NCBI GenBank assembly: GCA_947579605.1
Contig: OX388305.1
Location: 36,221,542 to 36,285,541, forward strand
DNA length: 64,000 nt
DNA from: Athripsodes cinereus
Lineage: Eukaryota > Arthropoda > Insecta > Trichoptera > Leptoceridae
Reading direction: 5' to 3'
The notes below the pieces were generated by a model. That model was not told the DNA's origin and did not search any database. It saw only the letters and a list, made by a program, of their open reading frames with translations. The position numbers and the translations under genes were made by a program. Below, one piece after another: positions 20,625-31,039 of this stretch; positions within the stretch are counted from its first letter, which is position 1; the number at the start of each line of letters is the position of its first letter.

Positions 20625-21604
20625 CATAACTTTCATATGTACGTCACGTGCGTCATCATTCGCTGTAGAATGATCTTTTATTATTTTACTAGATACAAAT
20701 GAAACAAATGTTGATGTGCATAATTGTCAATCCTGACAATAAACGTGTTTTTGGTAGAAATAATTTTAATAAAACTTTAACTGATTTTGTGAAAGCGTCG
20801 ATGATCCAATGTGCACGTAAAGATTTGTATGTTTAGGTACCTACGCCCGACAAAACATATTTCACAGTGTGCACTCTACCTTACCCGACATAGTATCGTG
20901 AGCCTACCTATGACAAACGCATATAATAATAATAATCAATAACCAATAAAATATGATAGCGCATATAATATGACATTAAATTGTCAATTGTAGCATAATA
21001 TCTCTGTTTATCATCGTTGAATTAATTAATGTAATAATGGGTGGTGATGTAGAAGGCAGACGCATACATGGAGAGCCCTTATACATGTTATTATTAATTT
21101 TATTATTATTATCTGTTCAAACAATTAATAATATATTATTATCATTTATATACACTCGAAGATTGTATTACTGTAATGTTCACAAATAATAATTATTTCT
21201 CTGTCAGAAATTATTACGACGACTATAATCGATATCCCTTTCAGTTTTGGAATACAAATAAATATATTAATTTTACTGTTTTATTTTATTTATTTTTACT
21301 ATCTTACAGAATCAAACAGTCATTACATAACATATTAACAAATGATACACTCAACATGTGGACTAGCAAAGATTCCATACTTACCAGAAATTTCTTAGTC
21401 TTATGAAAAAAAGTTTGAGTTAAACAAATTAAAATTCAAACTACAGTAAAACGCTCAACCAATATCAAATGTTTCAAAGATGCTATGACCGAAAAAAGTC
21501 AAGCCATCAAGTTCATATCTCCCTCCCCTGGTCAAATGGAGACTGGTACTGTTATAGAATTGTTGTGAAAAATAAACACAGAAAACGAAGTTTGTATTTC
21601 ACAT
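20625..21604. other. AT-rich stretch
   Basis: No gene. AGAATCAAACAGTCATTACA near 21310 resembles 43850 in the 3' part of LINE-N, so a remnant of that UTR may be here. Confidence 0.4.
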
Positions 21605-21777
21605 TTTTTTTTAAATATACCTAGGTTTTGTTATAAGCCCACATACAACCTTATACACCTTTCACAGTAAGCTAAAAGCTTGTGTCATGAAAGGGGGGCT
21701 TGCCGGTACCTGGGATCGAATCGGGGGCTCCTTGTTCACAAGGCCGAGAGTCTACCTGCAGGCTACCGATGAACTCT
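21605..21777 (-). mobile_element. SINE-B copy
   Basis: Antisense T run at 21605-21613, body with AAGCTTTTAGCTTACTGTG, and a tRNA-like head in which the B-box is altered (GATTCGATCCC). Near full length. Confidence 0.8.
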
Positions 21778-21914
21778 GGTTATTGACTTAATTTAGAGGC
21801 ATGCCAGTATTATTCGATCTATAAGGCATTACCAATTTTATAAGAAAGGTGAATTATCGCGAGGTTAACAAGTTGAAAGAATATATATCACTTATATTAT
21901 ATTTATTTTAAGAG

Positions 21915-22980
21915 GGATATTAAAGTTAGGCTTGTATTTAAGTGATCATCAAAAATATACCAAAATCGTCACCAAATAATTCAATATGATTGCCAAAATA
22001 GTAGATTGATCATCAAATCGTGATCCTCAAATAATTCTAAATTGAACCCTAAAAAATAAAATATTCTAACCAAAAAATTCAATATGATCGCCAAAATAGT
22101 AGATTGATCATCAAATCGTGATCCTCAAATAATTCTAAATTGAACCCTAAAATATAAAATATTGTCACCAAATAATTCAATATGATCGCCAAAATAGTAG
22201 ATTGATCATCAAATCGTGATCCTCAAATATTTCTAAATTGAATCCAAAACAATTAAACATTTGCCGGCAAAAATAAAATCTGATTCCAATATAAATTTCT
22301 TACAGTTTTGTACCTACATATTACTTTTCTATAGAAAAAAAAATACTCGACAACGGGTGCCGGCAAAAATAAAATAAAACCGGCGAAAATAAAATCTAGT
22401 TCGAATATAAATTTCCTTAAGTTTCGTATATATTACTTTTTCTATGGAAAAAATACTCGAATACGGGTGAGGCCGCTCAAGTATCATAGTTCCGATAATA
22501 GTGCATCTGCAACGGGTTTGAGTATTCAAATATTATTATTGTAGTCGTGAATAGTGAAATAATAAAAAGGGTCATGTCATTTTAAGCATTCTTAAAAAAA
22601 TCACGATAGTGAAGAAAGAGACTTTCTAATGAATTTACTTAAATATTATGAACGATTTTTGTTATTATAACAATAAATTTGGCGATCAATCTACTATTTT
22701 GGCAATCAATCTATTTATTTTATGGTCAAATGTATTTTTTGGTGGTCATACCGAAATATTTTGACGATCGGAATTTAATATTTGTAGGTAATAATTTTGA
22801 TGTTAGTTTCATTTATTTGATGATACTTATTTTATATTTTGATGATCGGAATATGAAATATTTGGTGGTATTGTTTTGGTGTTAATTTTACTTTTTTGAT
22901 TATCGCTTTATTTTTCTGATGGTCGGTGACTAGGATCAAAAATATTATTTGATGATCATTTATATAATACCGTTAAAGTT
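21915..22980. mobile_element. ~1-kb element with 98-bp tandem repeats and GATGATC periodicity
   Basis: Imperfect inverted ends: left TTAAGTGATCATCAAA, right TTTGATGATCATTTAT, with TTAAAGTTA-like sequence outside both. The left arm holds about three units of a 98-bp repeat starting at 21970, 22068 and 22166. A second tandem duplication of about 100 bases follows (GCCGGCAAAAATAAAAT at 22262 and 22361). The right arm, 22679-22960, repeats a ~22-base theme built on TTTGATGATC and its variants, inverse to the left arm. Noncoding. Class unknown. Confidence 0.65.
21970..22255 (+). repeat. 98-bp tandem repeat, about three units
   Basis: Unit starts at 21970, 22068 and 22166. Units share GCCAAAATAGTAGATTGATC and GTGATCCTCAAATA with very few differences, so amplification was recent or the array is homogenised. 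Confidence 0.85.
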
Positions 22981-23214
22981 ATATTTTTGTGTCAGATGTA
23001 GAATTCTATCACTCGCGGACTTATTAATACAGTTGAATAAGTATAGAAAAGTGTATTAAGAATACAACAATATTATGTAAACACGAATCCTTATTTTCAT
23101 GAAAAATAATTAGTTCACATGCATAAATCCCATCACACTGCCTTCCTTTCAGGGGAATTATTTTGTATATTACTATGGTATATTGACACTTTTATCTTCA
23201 CAAGGCCTCCACTC

Positions 23215-23474
23215 CACTACCCTTTTTGTCCATATTTGATCTTTAAGTCTAGCAACATGCCCTGCCCATGACCACTTCAACCTTGCCACTCTTTCGACAA
23301 CATCCGTAACTCCCTCCATCGTAATAGAGGAAGACCTCCAACACGTTGGTCAGACGACATCAGAAGAATCGCTGGTGACTGGTTGCAGAAAGCCCAGGAA
23401 AGATATGCCTGCAAACATATGAGGGAGGCTTATGTTCAGCAGTGGACAGGAATAGCTGCATAAGTAAGTAAGTA
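23215..23474 (+). mobile_element. LINE-G 3' end with inverted 5' part
   Basis: From 23319 the + strand encodes 'NRGRPPTRWSDDIRRIAGDW' residues followed by 'EAYVQQWTGIAA' and stop, the RT C-terminus. The adjoining 23215-23318 encodes the preceding LINE part on the minus strand ('DVVERVARLKWSWAGHVAR'). The two halves are contiguous and in one orientation in normal copies such as 62170-62445. This is the signature of twin-priming 5' inversion. The tail is TAAGTAAGTAAGTA. Confidence 0.75.
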
Positions 23475-24049
23475 TATTTACACTTTACTACTTCTATAAA
23501 TAACAATGAATTATTTCACAGCGTTCAATATTTTTGCTCGTTTATACAAGTAAGTACAAGTAGGTATTATCAACAAACATAATGCTTTGTAAATAATATT
23601 ATTATGCCACCATTACCATGTTCCTTGTAGGTATTACACGATTTACTCAGAGTAATTGTGATCATATTTTTTTGTCCACAGGCGACTTACTGTGTTTATG
23701 ACTTTATTGTGAAATCAATTCGACAATACAAACATTTTTATGTTGTTACAATGTACTCGACATTCATAAAAAATACATCGACAGCAAACGTAACAACTTA
23801 TTATGCCAAACCGTGCGTTCATATCTTTTTCCTCCAAATGATACGTCTATTTATTGATTGACACTTATATTTTAACAATATTAAACTCGAATATCTAGAA
23901 AGTTTGTAATACGAAAACTGAACTTTTTATGGGCATTGAGTGTATTTTGAATTACCGAAAATTATGGCATTAGGATTATTTCTACGTACTTATTTATTTA
24001 TTAATTTCTGAGGAACACAACAGATGTTTGATACATATTATTTATTTAT
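23475..24049. other. AT-rich stretch
   Basis: No supported gene; a 67-codon AT-rich ORF at 23658-23861 shows no recognisable motif. Confidence 0.45.
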
Positions 24050-24165
24050 TTATTTTATTCTTCACTGTACATTGTTTACAATAATACAAATTAACAAAGA
24101 AAATATCATTTATACAATTCAATGCACAGAGGGCGAGTTTATCGCTAAAATGCGATGTCTTCCAA
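24050..24165 (-). repeat. Repeat V copy
   Basis: CACTGTACATTGTTTACAAT at the left and GAGGGCGAGTTTATCGC at the right link it to other V copies. Noncoding, LINE 3'-UTR-like. Confidence 0.45.
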
Positions 24166-24618
24166 CTAGCCCGGTTATTAAAATCAAAAAACAAAAACAG
24201 ACATAAATATACATATCTACAGTAATATTATAAATATAAAAAAAACTATCAGAAATTATCAGTTAAATCAGCAAAAATCACACAAATAATCAAATATCCA
24301 AACCATACACACGACATCAATAGATACATTCATTCGATCTCATACAGACATATATGGCAAACAAACTCTCATACCTTAGATTTAACATTCACACCATTAT
24401 AATTTCTTCAATAAAAAAATCCTTATGTAGGTATATACACATATAAAACAACATATTATTATAAAGTCAATTGAAACTTTTTTTCACCCTTATAAAGAAA
24501 AACGAAAATAATAATAAAATACGATATAAACGAACACATTCCGACACCCAACCCACCCAAGAAACAGCACCCGAACCGATAAGAAGACTCCCAATCTGCT
24601 TTTTGAATTTATAACTTG

Positions 24619-24698
24619 TGAATTATTATTAACTAAAAACACTGTATATACCACTAGAACTAGTGGTATATACAGTGTTTTTAGTTAATAATAATTCA
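24619..24698. mobile_element. Penelope-like fold-back unit f, perfect 39-bp palindrome
   Basis: Perfect 39-base arms (24619-24657 and 24660-24698) around AA. The arm contains AAAAACACTGTATATACCAC, the outer sequence of the other fold-back units, and the right flank has an ATGGATTACCACA-like extension comparable to ATGAATTTCCACAG beside unit b. The ribozyme-like core is absent, so the fold-back point lies outside it. Confidence 0.7.
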
Positions 24699-24820
24699 AA
24701 ATGGATTACCACAAAGTTACACTTAAAAATATCGAATATTTATAACTTGTGGTCTCAACTAGCTCACTTATTTCATATGAAATAATTATATCTATATATT
24801 ATTCAGAATTATATATTATC

Positions 24821-24945
24821 AGAGCGCAGGGAATGTCGTGGAAAGAGGTGTCGCAATTGGCGCAGAGACGCTCTGAATGGAGGAGGCTGGTTTCTACCAT
24901 GTGCTCCCTAGAGGAGCGTTGAGGGCGATGATGACGATGAAGATG
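24821..24945 (+). pseudogene. LINE-D 3' end
   Basis: Encodes 'AQGMSWKEVSQLAQRRSEWR' and 'LVSTMCSLEER' before a stop, the typical end of an insect LINE RT. The tail is a GATGATGAC-type repeat. Other copies: 4692-4773, 53220-53445 and 54873-55110. Confidence 0.8.
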
Positions 24946-25754
24946 ATTCAGAATTATGGAATTTAACTACTACAAAATCAAATAGAAAAAGTAATTTAAA
25001 AGTAATTTACTACTGCCTCGCTAGACTTCAGTCTGTTCTGGGACAGTATAGTTTACATCTGAAGAATCTGTCTCAAAATCTACGTAACAATTTGAGCTTT
25101 AGAGTTCATATCTGCTCTAAGATGGTTTTGGACCTAATTAAGCTCAGGTTATGAAATTTGACATAAACCTTTTTGATTAATATTCCTTTCTTATGACACC
25201 AGGTCACAATAATGTGACAATAACAACAGCTGTCTTCGGTAGGTACAACAATATTATTATTTTCATCGTTGTCATAAACCTTTGCGCTAAGTCGTGTTAT
25301 ATTCCTCAGTACTTGTCTGCAGATATTTCAATGATTTGTTCTATGGCGCCATGTTCTCCAATAATAATATCTCTGATATTGTTGCAAGCTTCAGTATTAG
25401 CTTTCGTATAAGTAGTAGGTAAATATATATAAGTGCGTAAGTTACTTGAAGACATGTTGTGAATATTGACGCAATTTCGCAAAACCACTCCTTAGAATAC
25501 AAGTATTGATTTGATCCTAAAGTAAGTTGAAATGTTTTTGAATTTATTCCTACGTGGGTTAAAACATGGGTTTTGAATGATCTTGTTCTGTGTCATGAAA
25601 TATTTTATATTGGATTTATATTCATATATCCCAGTTTATAAAATGATAAATGGAAATTCAAATACTTCCTTATGTGTATTTTTTTTCAAACTTGTAATAA
25701 AAATCTGCCTAGAGAATTCAAGAATTAATTAAAAAATAGTATTCACCTAGGTCA
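24946..25754. other. AT-rich stretch with one weak dispersed repeat
   Basis: TACTGCCTCGCTAGACTTCA at 25012-25031 recurs with changes at 57079-57098 beside a LINE-B end. Otherwise no supported content. Confidence 0.45.
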
Positions 25755-25764
25755 CGTTGTGTTG

Positions 25765-25890
25765 AAAGGCATGGTTTGGAGTGGCCAGAGGTCCTGGAAG
25801 CGGCGGTGGACAGGGATCTCTGGAGGAGCTACTTAGTCGCAATGGGCCCTCGACCCAACTAGGACAAGAGGAAGAAGATGTGTGTATGTA
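25765..25890 (+). pseudogene. LINE 3' fragment
   Basis: Encodes 'WPEVLEAAVDRDLWRSYLVA', then a stop; the D-R-x-x-W-R pattern marks the C-terminal end of an insect LINE polyprotein. Short, with no clear tail. Confidence 0.55.
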
Positions 25891-26177
25891 TGAATGTATT
25901 CACCTGAATGAAAAATATTTATTTATTTTTTACTTTACATTGATTATAAGCAAATATCGCTAATGAACATAAAAATGAACACCAGTATTACTAGATTGAG
26001 TAATATTATTTACCGTCAACCCTCCGATATCAAATTCTACTACTACATAAAATAGTTTTAACTCAATATTGATGTATTGTGATCTTTCATCAAGACTCAA
26101 ATAAGTTTTACTAGATAATACAAAACTGATTTAAATATATTGATTGAGTCGACGTTGATTTTGTAAAACTCCATTAT

Positions 26178-26274
26178 ATTGATATAATGAAAACAAAATT
26201 GTTTTTGGTTTTACTACGATTATCGATACAAATCGTAGTAAAACCAAAAACAATTTTGTTTTCATTATATCAAT
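26178..26274. repeat. Perfect 44-bp-arm hairpin
   Basis: Arms 26178-26221 and 26231-26274 are exact complements around a 9-base loop ATCGATACA. The arm sequence (GTTTTTGGTTTTACTACGAT inside) does not match the Penelope-like units or MITEs in this window. It could be a small fold-back transposon or an inverted duplication. Confidence 0.9.
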
Positions 26275-27112
26275 GATTTAAATATAAAAGGTGAACTATG
26301 AAGAATTAATAAATAATAGTACAGCAAGTAACTGATAAGAATACTGATACATTTATTAAGTTTGCATGTATATCCACGCAAACAAAAGAAGTAATTGTTT
26401 CATCATAGAATATAAAAAGTATCAATAGTGTAGCAGCTAAATAGAAAACAATTCACAATGAAAACAACTAACTTAGTACATTTGAGTGATAATATAATAT
26501 TATTATTATTGGTACAGTAGAACGGGAGTAAGTAGTTGATTTACCCTTGAATGTAATATTTCTACAATTGAGTTAGCACGTGAATAATGCTTATGATATA
26601 TTTTCATACTATGCGGGTTGCGCAATTTAATACTATGTAAGTGCCTACAACAAGCAATAATCATAATACAAAAGTGTGCCCGGGGCCGATGGCATAGGCC
26701 AAGCAAGACAATAAGATCTCCGGCAGATAATTTATTATATAATGCATTCTGTAGGTACGTTTCGTTATTATAATATTTGTCCAATTCTACAACTGCTGAT
26801 ATCAAAACACCGACACTAGTACAAAAGTATAAAGTATTGCCATATTAAAAAAAATACGTCAGCTATTTTCTCCATATATATTAATTAGAAAACGATAGTA
26901 GTTGGATGGAAGAAATCACTATATAATCTTGTCACTGCATTTCATTAACTTTACTTTTCGTATGGCTCAGGGGTGTTATAAATCTTAACCCATGTGGGCT
27001 GCATCGTATCCTACAGTCTTTGCTCCAGTGCTGATAGCCAGTTCACCGCCTTCCGTCCTGCTTCACAAATGTCGTTAGTTGGAATTTTGGGTTAGTTGGA
27101 AGAGATCGCGCT
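26275..27112. other. AT-rich stretch with a GC-richer island
   Basis: 26680-26720 is GC-richer but unassigned. 26985-27110 reads on the minus strand like retroelement-derived sequence ('EAGRKAVNWLSALEQRL') but is too short to name. Confidence 0.35.
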
Positions 27113-27200
27113 CTCCCTCTGTATATTGATTGTATTTAATTTGAATGTATACCTTTTATGTAATTGTTTTTTTATCAATGTACAGTAAAGAATGAATAAA
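27113..27200 (+). repeat. Dispersed repeat, LINE 3'-end-like
   Basis: Matches, in inverse orientation, 55370-55475: CTCTGTATATTGAT...AATTTGAAT...ATCAATGTACA...GTAAAGAATGAATAAATAAA. The AATAAATAA ending suggests a retroelement 3' end. Confidence 0.6.
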
Positions 27201-27224
27201 TAAATAATGTCCTTGCTGATTTTT

Positions 27225-27420
27225 TTAAGATGGCAGTCGTGTACTAAGTTTGTGTCTCACCGTCTGAACATCTCCACATTCACAATCAGGGGAATCTCTT
27301 TTTCCCCACCTCCAGAGCAACAAGTAGTTACAGTATCCATGTTCTATCTTCACTCTATTTTGATGTACCCAAATATTTTTTCGGCAGATCAAAACCAGGT
27401 ATATGGTTTGTGGGGTCCAC
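27225..27420 (-). pseudogene. LINE jockey-like C-terminus
   Basis: On the minus strand the sequence encodes 'WRWGKRDSPDCECGDVQTVR', which matches the S-P-x-C-E-C-G-x-x-Q-T signature near the C-terminus of jockey-like LINE polyproteins. Flanking frames are broken. Confidence 0.7.
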
Positions 27421-27599
27421 TACTCTATGTAGATATCCATAATTATTTTATGTATTAAAATTAAAAAAAAAAAAATTTAAGGTGAAATAAATAAATTAAC
27501 ATTTTTGATGACTTATTTCATAAACTTTCATCTCATTTTAAATCTTTTGATAGGGTTTGGTATCATATTTATCTGTAGTATAATCTATCGTCGCAGAGA

Positions 27600-27895
27600 A
27601 ATGAGATGACGTATTTATGTAAATCTAACTCATGAAATTATTACACAAGGCTTAGAAAAGACAATTTCATCTTATTTGATGGTGCCATGGATGGGAATTG
27701 AGTCCACAAACCATCCGATATGTCTTCGGGTATCTTAATTGGACAAAGCACATCTCGCGATAAGGATATGTTGCGGGTTCAAGTCCCGTCCAGGGCACTA
27801 CAAAATAAGGTGATGCTGTCTTTTCTAAGCCTTATAATATGATAGTTTCATTCATGGGTAAATTTTTCATAAATCTCGTATGTAACCTCACAGAA
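27600..27895 (+). mobile_element. SINE-C copy 2 in an inverted arrangement
   Basis: Centre: TCTTAATTGGACAAAGCACA, then GCGGGTTCAAGTCCCGTCC, then GGCACTAC and GGTGATGCTGTCTTTTCTAAG on +. The left side, 27635-27690, is an imperfect inverse of the right tail. The result is a tRNA-like core flanked by inverted tails. The B-box core GGTTCAAGTCC is good, but the acceptor does not fold as a tRNA. Confidence 0.6.
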
Positions 27896-28932
27896 TGGCT
27901 AATTTTAAAAACAAAACTAGCAAGAATGACGTAATTAATCAACTTTTTTGTCGACAATATTTTAGAGAGATTACCAAAGAGTTGTCGGTCTTGTGTGTTG
28001 ATACTTTACATAATTCATTTAGAACAATCGATAGCTTAACCAGTTTTTAATTAATGTTGTAGTGTAACCACCACTATAATTGTATCAACTAATTTTATTG
28101 TATCATAAAAGAAAAGAAAGAATCGTTGTATTGTCAGTAAGAATATACCTACTATTGTATTAAATTTTATAGTACTACTATGATACCATTAGTCGTAAAA
28201 ATGCACCGAATATTGCCGATATTATCAAAAGTTGCCAGTAGGGATATTAGGTACCTACTTCTAAATGAATAATAGGAATTAGGAATCAGTTAGAATGCAC
28301 CGCCTTTAGCGTTACAACATTGGAGTAAATTACTGAATGAGTTCTGATCATTAAACAGAAAATATGCTGTAGCAAATATAGGTGCCTCCCAGAAAACAAT
28401 AAAATTTAATTATCGTACTTATTTGTTAAGCAAATAATATCCAATGACGAACGTACTTATTCATAGACCTCATAGATACCGTTAAAATAATTTCACGAAT
28501 AAACTGGTTGTTATATTTTTATGTCATTTTGCCTATTTAAAATACATAATCTGTGTATTCTATTTGGTTGAAACTTAAGTCTGGTGGAAGCTGAGACCAT
28601 AATCTCTAAGTAGATACTATTTGAAATACTTGACCGTTTAACGGAGAAAACTGAACAAATAATCATTGATAATGATAAGATCGGAACTATGCACAAAGAG
28701 AGCTACCAAAATAGGTGCTCAGATCTAGATAGGAGCAGCAGCTCAGCAGGTATTGTGGCTACTGTGTCGTGATGGTATGTACAGTAGGTAATGGGAGATG
28801 GATAGATTAAAAACATAATTAATAACGTACCTATCTAAGTATTGTAATTCGATTACTCCACCAATCACTCTTATAAATTTCTAAGATGGGTATATTTATT
28901 ATTAAAGAGATATGAACTTACAAAATCAAAAT
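27896..28932. other. AT-rich stretch
   Basis: No gene or recognised repeat. Confidence 0.5.
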
Positions 28933-28945
28933 ATGATTTTTTATT

Positions 28946-29126
28946 AATTGTGTCGGTGGACACGTAGTAGAACTCCATAATTAGGTAATTTGAAACAAGT
29001 GTTTCTTTCGACCTGATAAGATTGATAATGACCTGATCAGATTGTTAATAACCTGATAAGTCGAAAGACGTCTCTCTCGTGATCAATAACTTATAATATA
29101 AAGAAGTACTTGTTTCAAATTACCTA
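28946..29126 (+). mobile_element. Element G copy 1 (GTGTCGGTG family), with target duplication
   Basis: Begins AATTGTGTCGGTGG and ends in a long hairpin. The arms contain GGTAATTTGAAACAAGT and its complement. In the loop there are about 2.5 units of a 21-base repeat, ACCTGATAAGATTGATAATG with variants. It is flanked by ATGATTTTTTATT at 28933-28945 and the same with one extra T at 29127-29140. A 13-base duplication fits LINE-driven retroposition rather than cut-and-paste. Other copies are at 43185-43313 and 61210-61320. Confidence 0.7.
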
Positions 29127-29140
29127 ATGATTTTTTTATT

Positions 29141-29622
29141 TACATTCACGTAATTATATAGTTTTTCACCCAAGATTGATATGATAATGAAATGATTGTC
29201 AATAAATGTGCTTTTTCATAAAAAAAACCACCAGACTACTTAACTAACTAGCCTACAAATCAGTCAAATGTAAAAATTTTAATAGTTGTAACATGTCAAA
29301 CGCGTACTTACTAGAAATACAAATAATTAATTTTGTGCTTAATAAAATCACAATATAACATCGGACTGTTATTCTCCAGATAAAATACTACTTAAAAATA
29401 ATTTAAAATAATCAAAGTTTTGATGTGTTCACCTAATCTTACATAATAAATTGCCCTAGATGTATTGACATAAATACTAGATGGTTTATATTGTGATATG
29501 GTTGCATAGTAGACGATAAATGATCTACACTTCTGAGCTTCTCTACACACGCCTACACATGTGATAAAAAAAGATATTACGAAAAATGACAATGGAAATT
29601 TGATTTGAGAGATTTAAAAAAA
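29141..29622. other. AT-rich stretch
   Basis: No gene or recognised repeat. Confidence 0.5.
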
Positions 29623-29627
29623 ATATA

Positions 29628-29836
29628 CTTAACTAGCGGTCCTCCCTGACTTCGCACGGGTAGATTGGAGTTTTAGTAAGGATCCCTAACTATTTTGAAA
29701 ATATTTTATAGCCTATGTAACTTTCCAACAGTGTAGCTTCCCAACAGTGAAAGAATTTTTCAAATCGGTTCAGTAGTTTTGGAGCCTATTCAATGCAAAC
29801 AATCAAATCTTTCATCTTTATAATATAAGTATAGAT
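29628..29836 (-). mobile_element. Helitron-like non-autonomous element
   Basis: Read on the minus strand it begins TCTATACTTATATTATAAAG and ends GGAGGACCGCTAG before T. A TC start and CTAG end between A and T fit Helitrons, and this kind of sequence (including AAACTACTGAACCGATTTG) is very common in insect genomes. Noncoding. Confidence 0.7.
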
Positions 29837-30330
29837 AAAGATTCTATTTTTTATTAACAGGCATCTGATTCGCTTACGAATAAAAATAATTTCTCAGAAA
29901 TACAACATTGTTTTACGAAAATTTATTATTTTCAATGTCGGATACATTAAAAATGATTTAAATGTATTATTATTATTATTAAACTGTAGTAGTCAATCAT
30001 AGACGGAATAATTATTTAGTAGATAATTTCTTTATTATTAAAAAGAATTTTTGATAGGTCACGACATTTATTAGTAAGCACTGGTATAACAACTCACTAT
30101 GTTGTGTTTATTTTTGTTAACACTGACTATACAATAGTGCTTCTGAAAAAACAAGCTGCTCCCATTTAGAAGAAATGTTGTTTCATTAGTAGGTACGAAT
30201 TGTAAGTAGTGAGTACCTACTACGTGATGTGAATTACATATCTAATTTGAGTAGATATACTATGTACCTACATGTACAGTGAAGTTGTAAATCAATAGAA
30301 CACGAAAATTTAAACTAATAATAGGTATGT
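29837..30330. other. AT-rich stretch
   Basis: No gene or recognised repeat. Confidence 0.5.
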
Positions 30331-30549
30331 AAAAGATTATTTTGAAAATTAAAACACTGTTTTATTCCACTAAGAGGATTTTTTATTTGTTATAACGTTT
30401 TCAACTGTGATTATGGTTATGATTATGTCTATGATTATGCTTTTAGTATTGTGTTGTTGTTACTGATAATGACTGTTGAAAACGTTATAACAAATCAACA
30501 ATCCTCTTAGTGGAATAAAACAGTGTTTTAATTTACAAAATAATCTTTT
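30331..30549. mobile_element. Penelope-like fold-back unit c
   Basis: Inverted repeat with arms of about 75 bases (30331-30405, 30475-30549), few mismatches, loop about 69 bases made of ATTATG-like words. The outer arm contains AAAACACTGTTTTATTCCAC, the shared terminus. The right flank ATGCATTTCAGGCAG occupies the place of the ATGAATTTCCACAG extension of unit b. The ribozyme-like motif spans the inner right-arm end. Confidence 0.7.
30457..30493 (+). ncRNA. Hammerhead-like motif, unit c
   Basis: Stem I strands TTGTTA (30457-30462) and TAACAA (30488-30493) are fully complementary and sit exactly beside the box CTGATAA (30463-30469) and the cleavage-position A30487. GAAA is 30478-30481, and stem III is the self-complementary AACGTT (30481-30486). 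Stem II (30471-30477) is too short and G8 of the box is A, so activity is doubtful. Confidence 0.5.
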
Positions 30550-31039
30550 ATAATGCATTTCAGGCAGATATAGGCAGATTGCATTTAGTCTTATTCCTCT
30601 CCACTTGTTCTTAATCATCGGACCACCACGATAAATTACTACAATTACAATTATTATTGAGGCAGGTGTCCATCTTCATAAGTTGAGTGGATTACATTAT
30701 GAATGGATTGTATTGTGATATTATGTGCTCGTATATAGTGACTTGAGGTAGATATTTATAGTTTTGAGTCATTGGCATTTGTATAAGTATTAACAGCATT
30801 TGTGTGTATAAAGGTGATAAGAACGAATGAATTCAAAGTGTTGCGGTGTCAATCAGCGCTATGATAAATATACAAGACCTATTCAAATAATAACACTCGT
30901 ATATATGAGGAGGAACATTATTACCGAAATCAAACGGGCGGCTGTTAGTGGACATAGTGAGGTCACCACAAGAAATGGAGAGGTAATATGCCTTCCATAT
31001 AAACAACGATAATGGGTAAAGTGCCAGGCTCACTTAGGA
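30550..31039. other. AT-rich stretch with a 61-codon ORF
   Basis: The ORF at 30827-31012 has balanced composition but no recognised motif. Confidence 0.35.

Noticed and set aside
21970..22255. CRISPR-like array
   Set aside because: The 98-bp units repeat entirely, without unique spacers, in a eukaryotic genome. It is a tandem repeat.
29051..29080. Hammerhead-like string CTGATAAG...GAAAGACGTCTC in element G
   Set aside because: GAAA plus a self-complementary stretch is present, but there is no stem II and the flanks do not form stem I.
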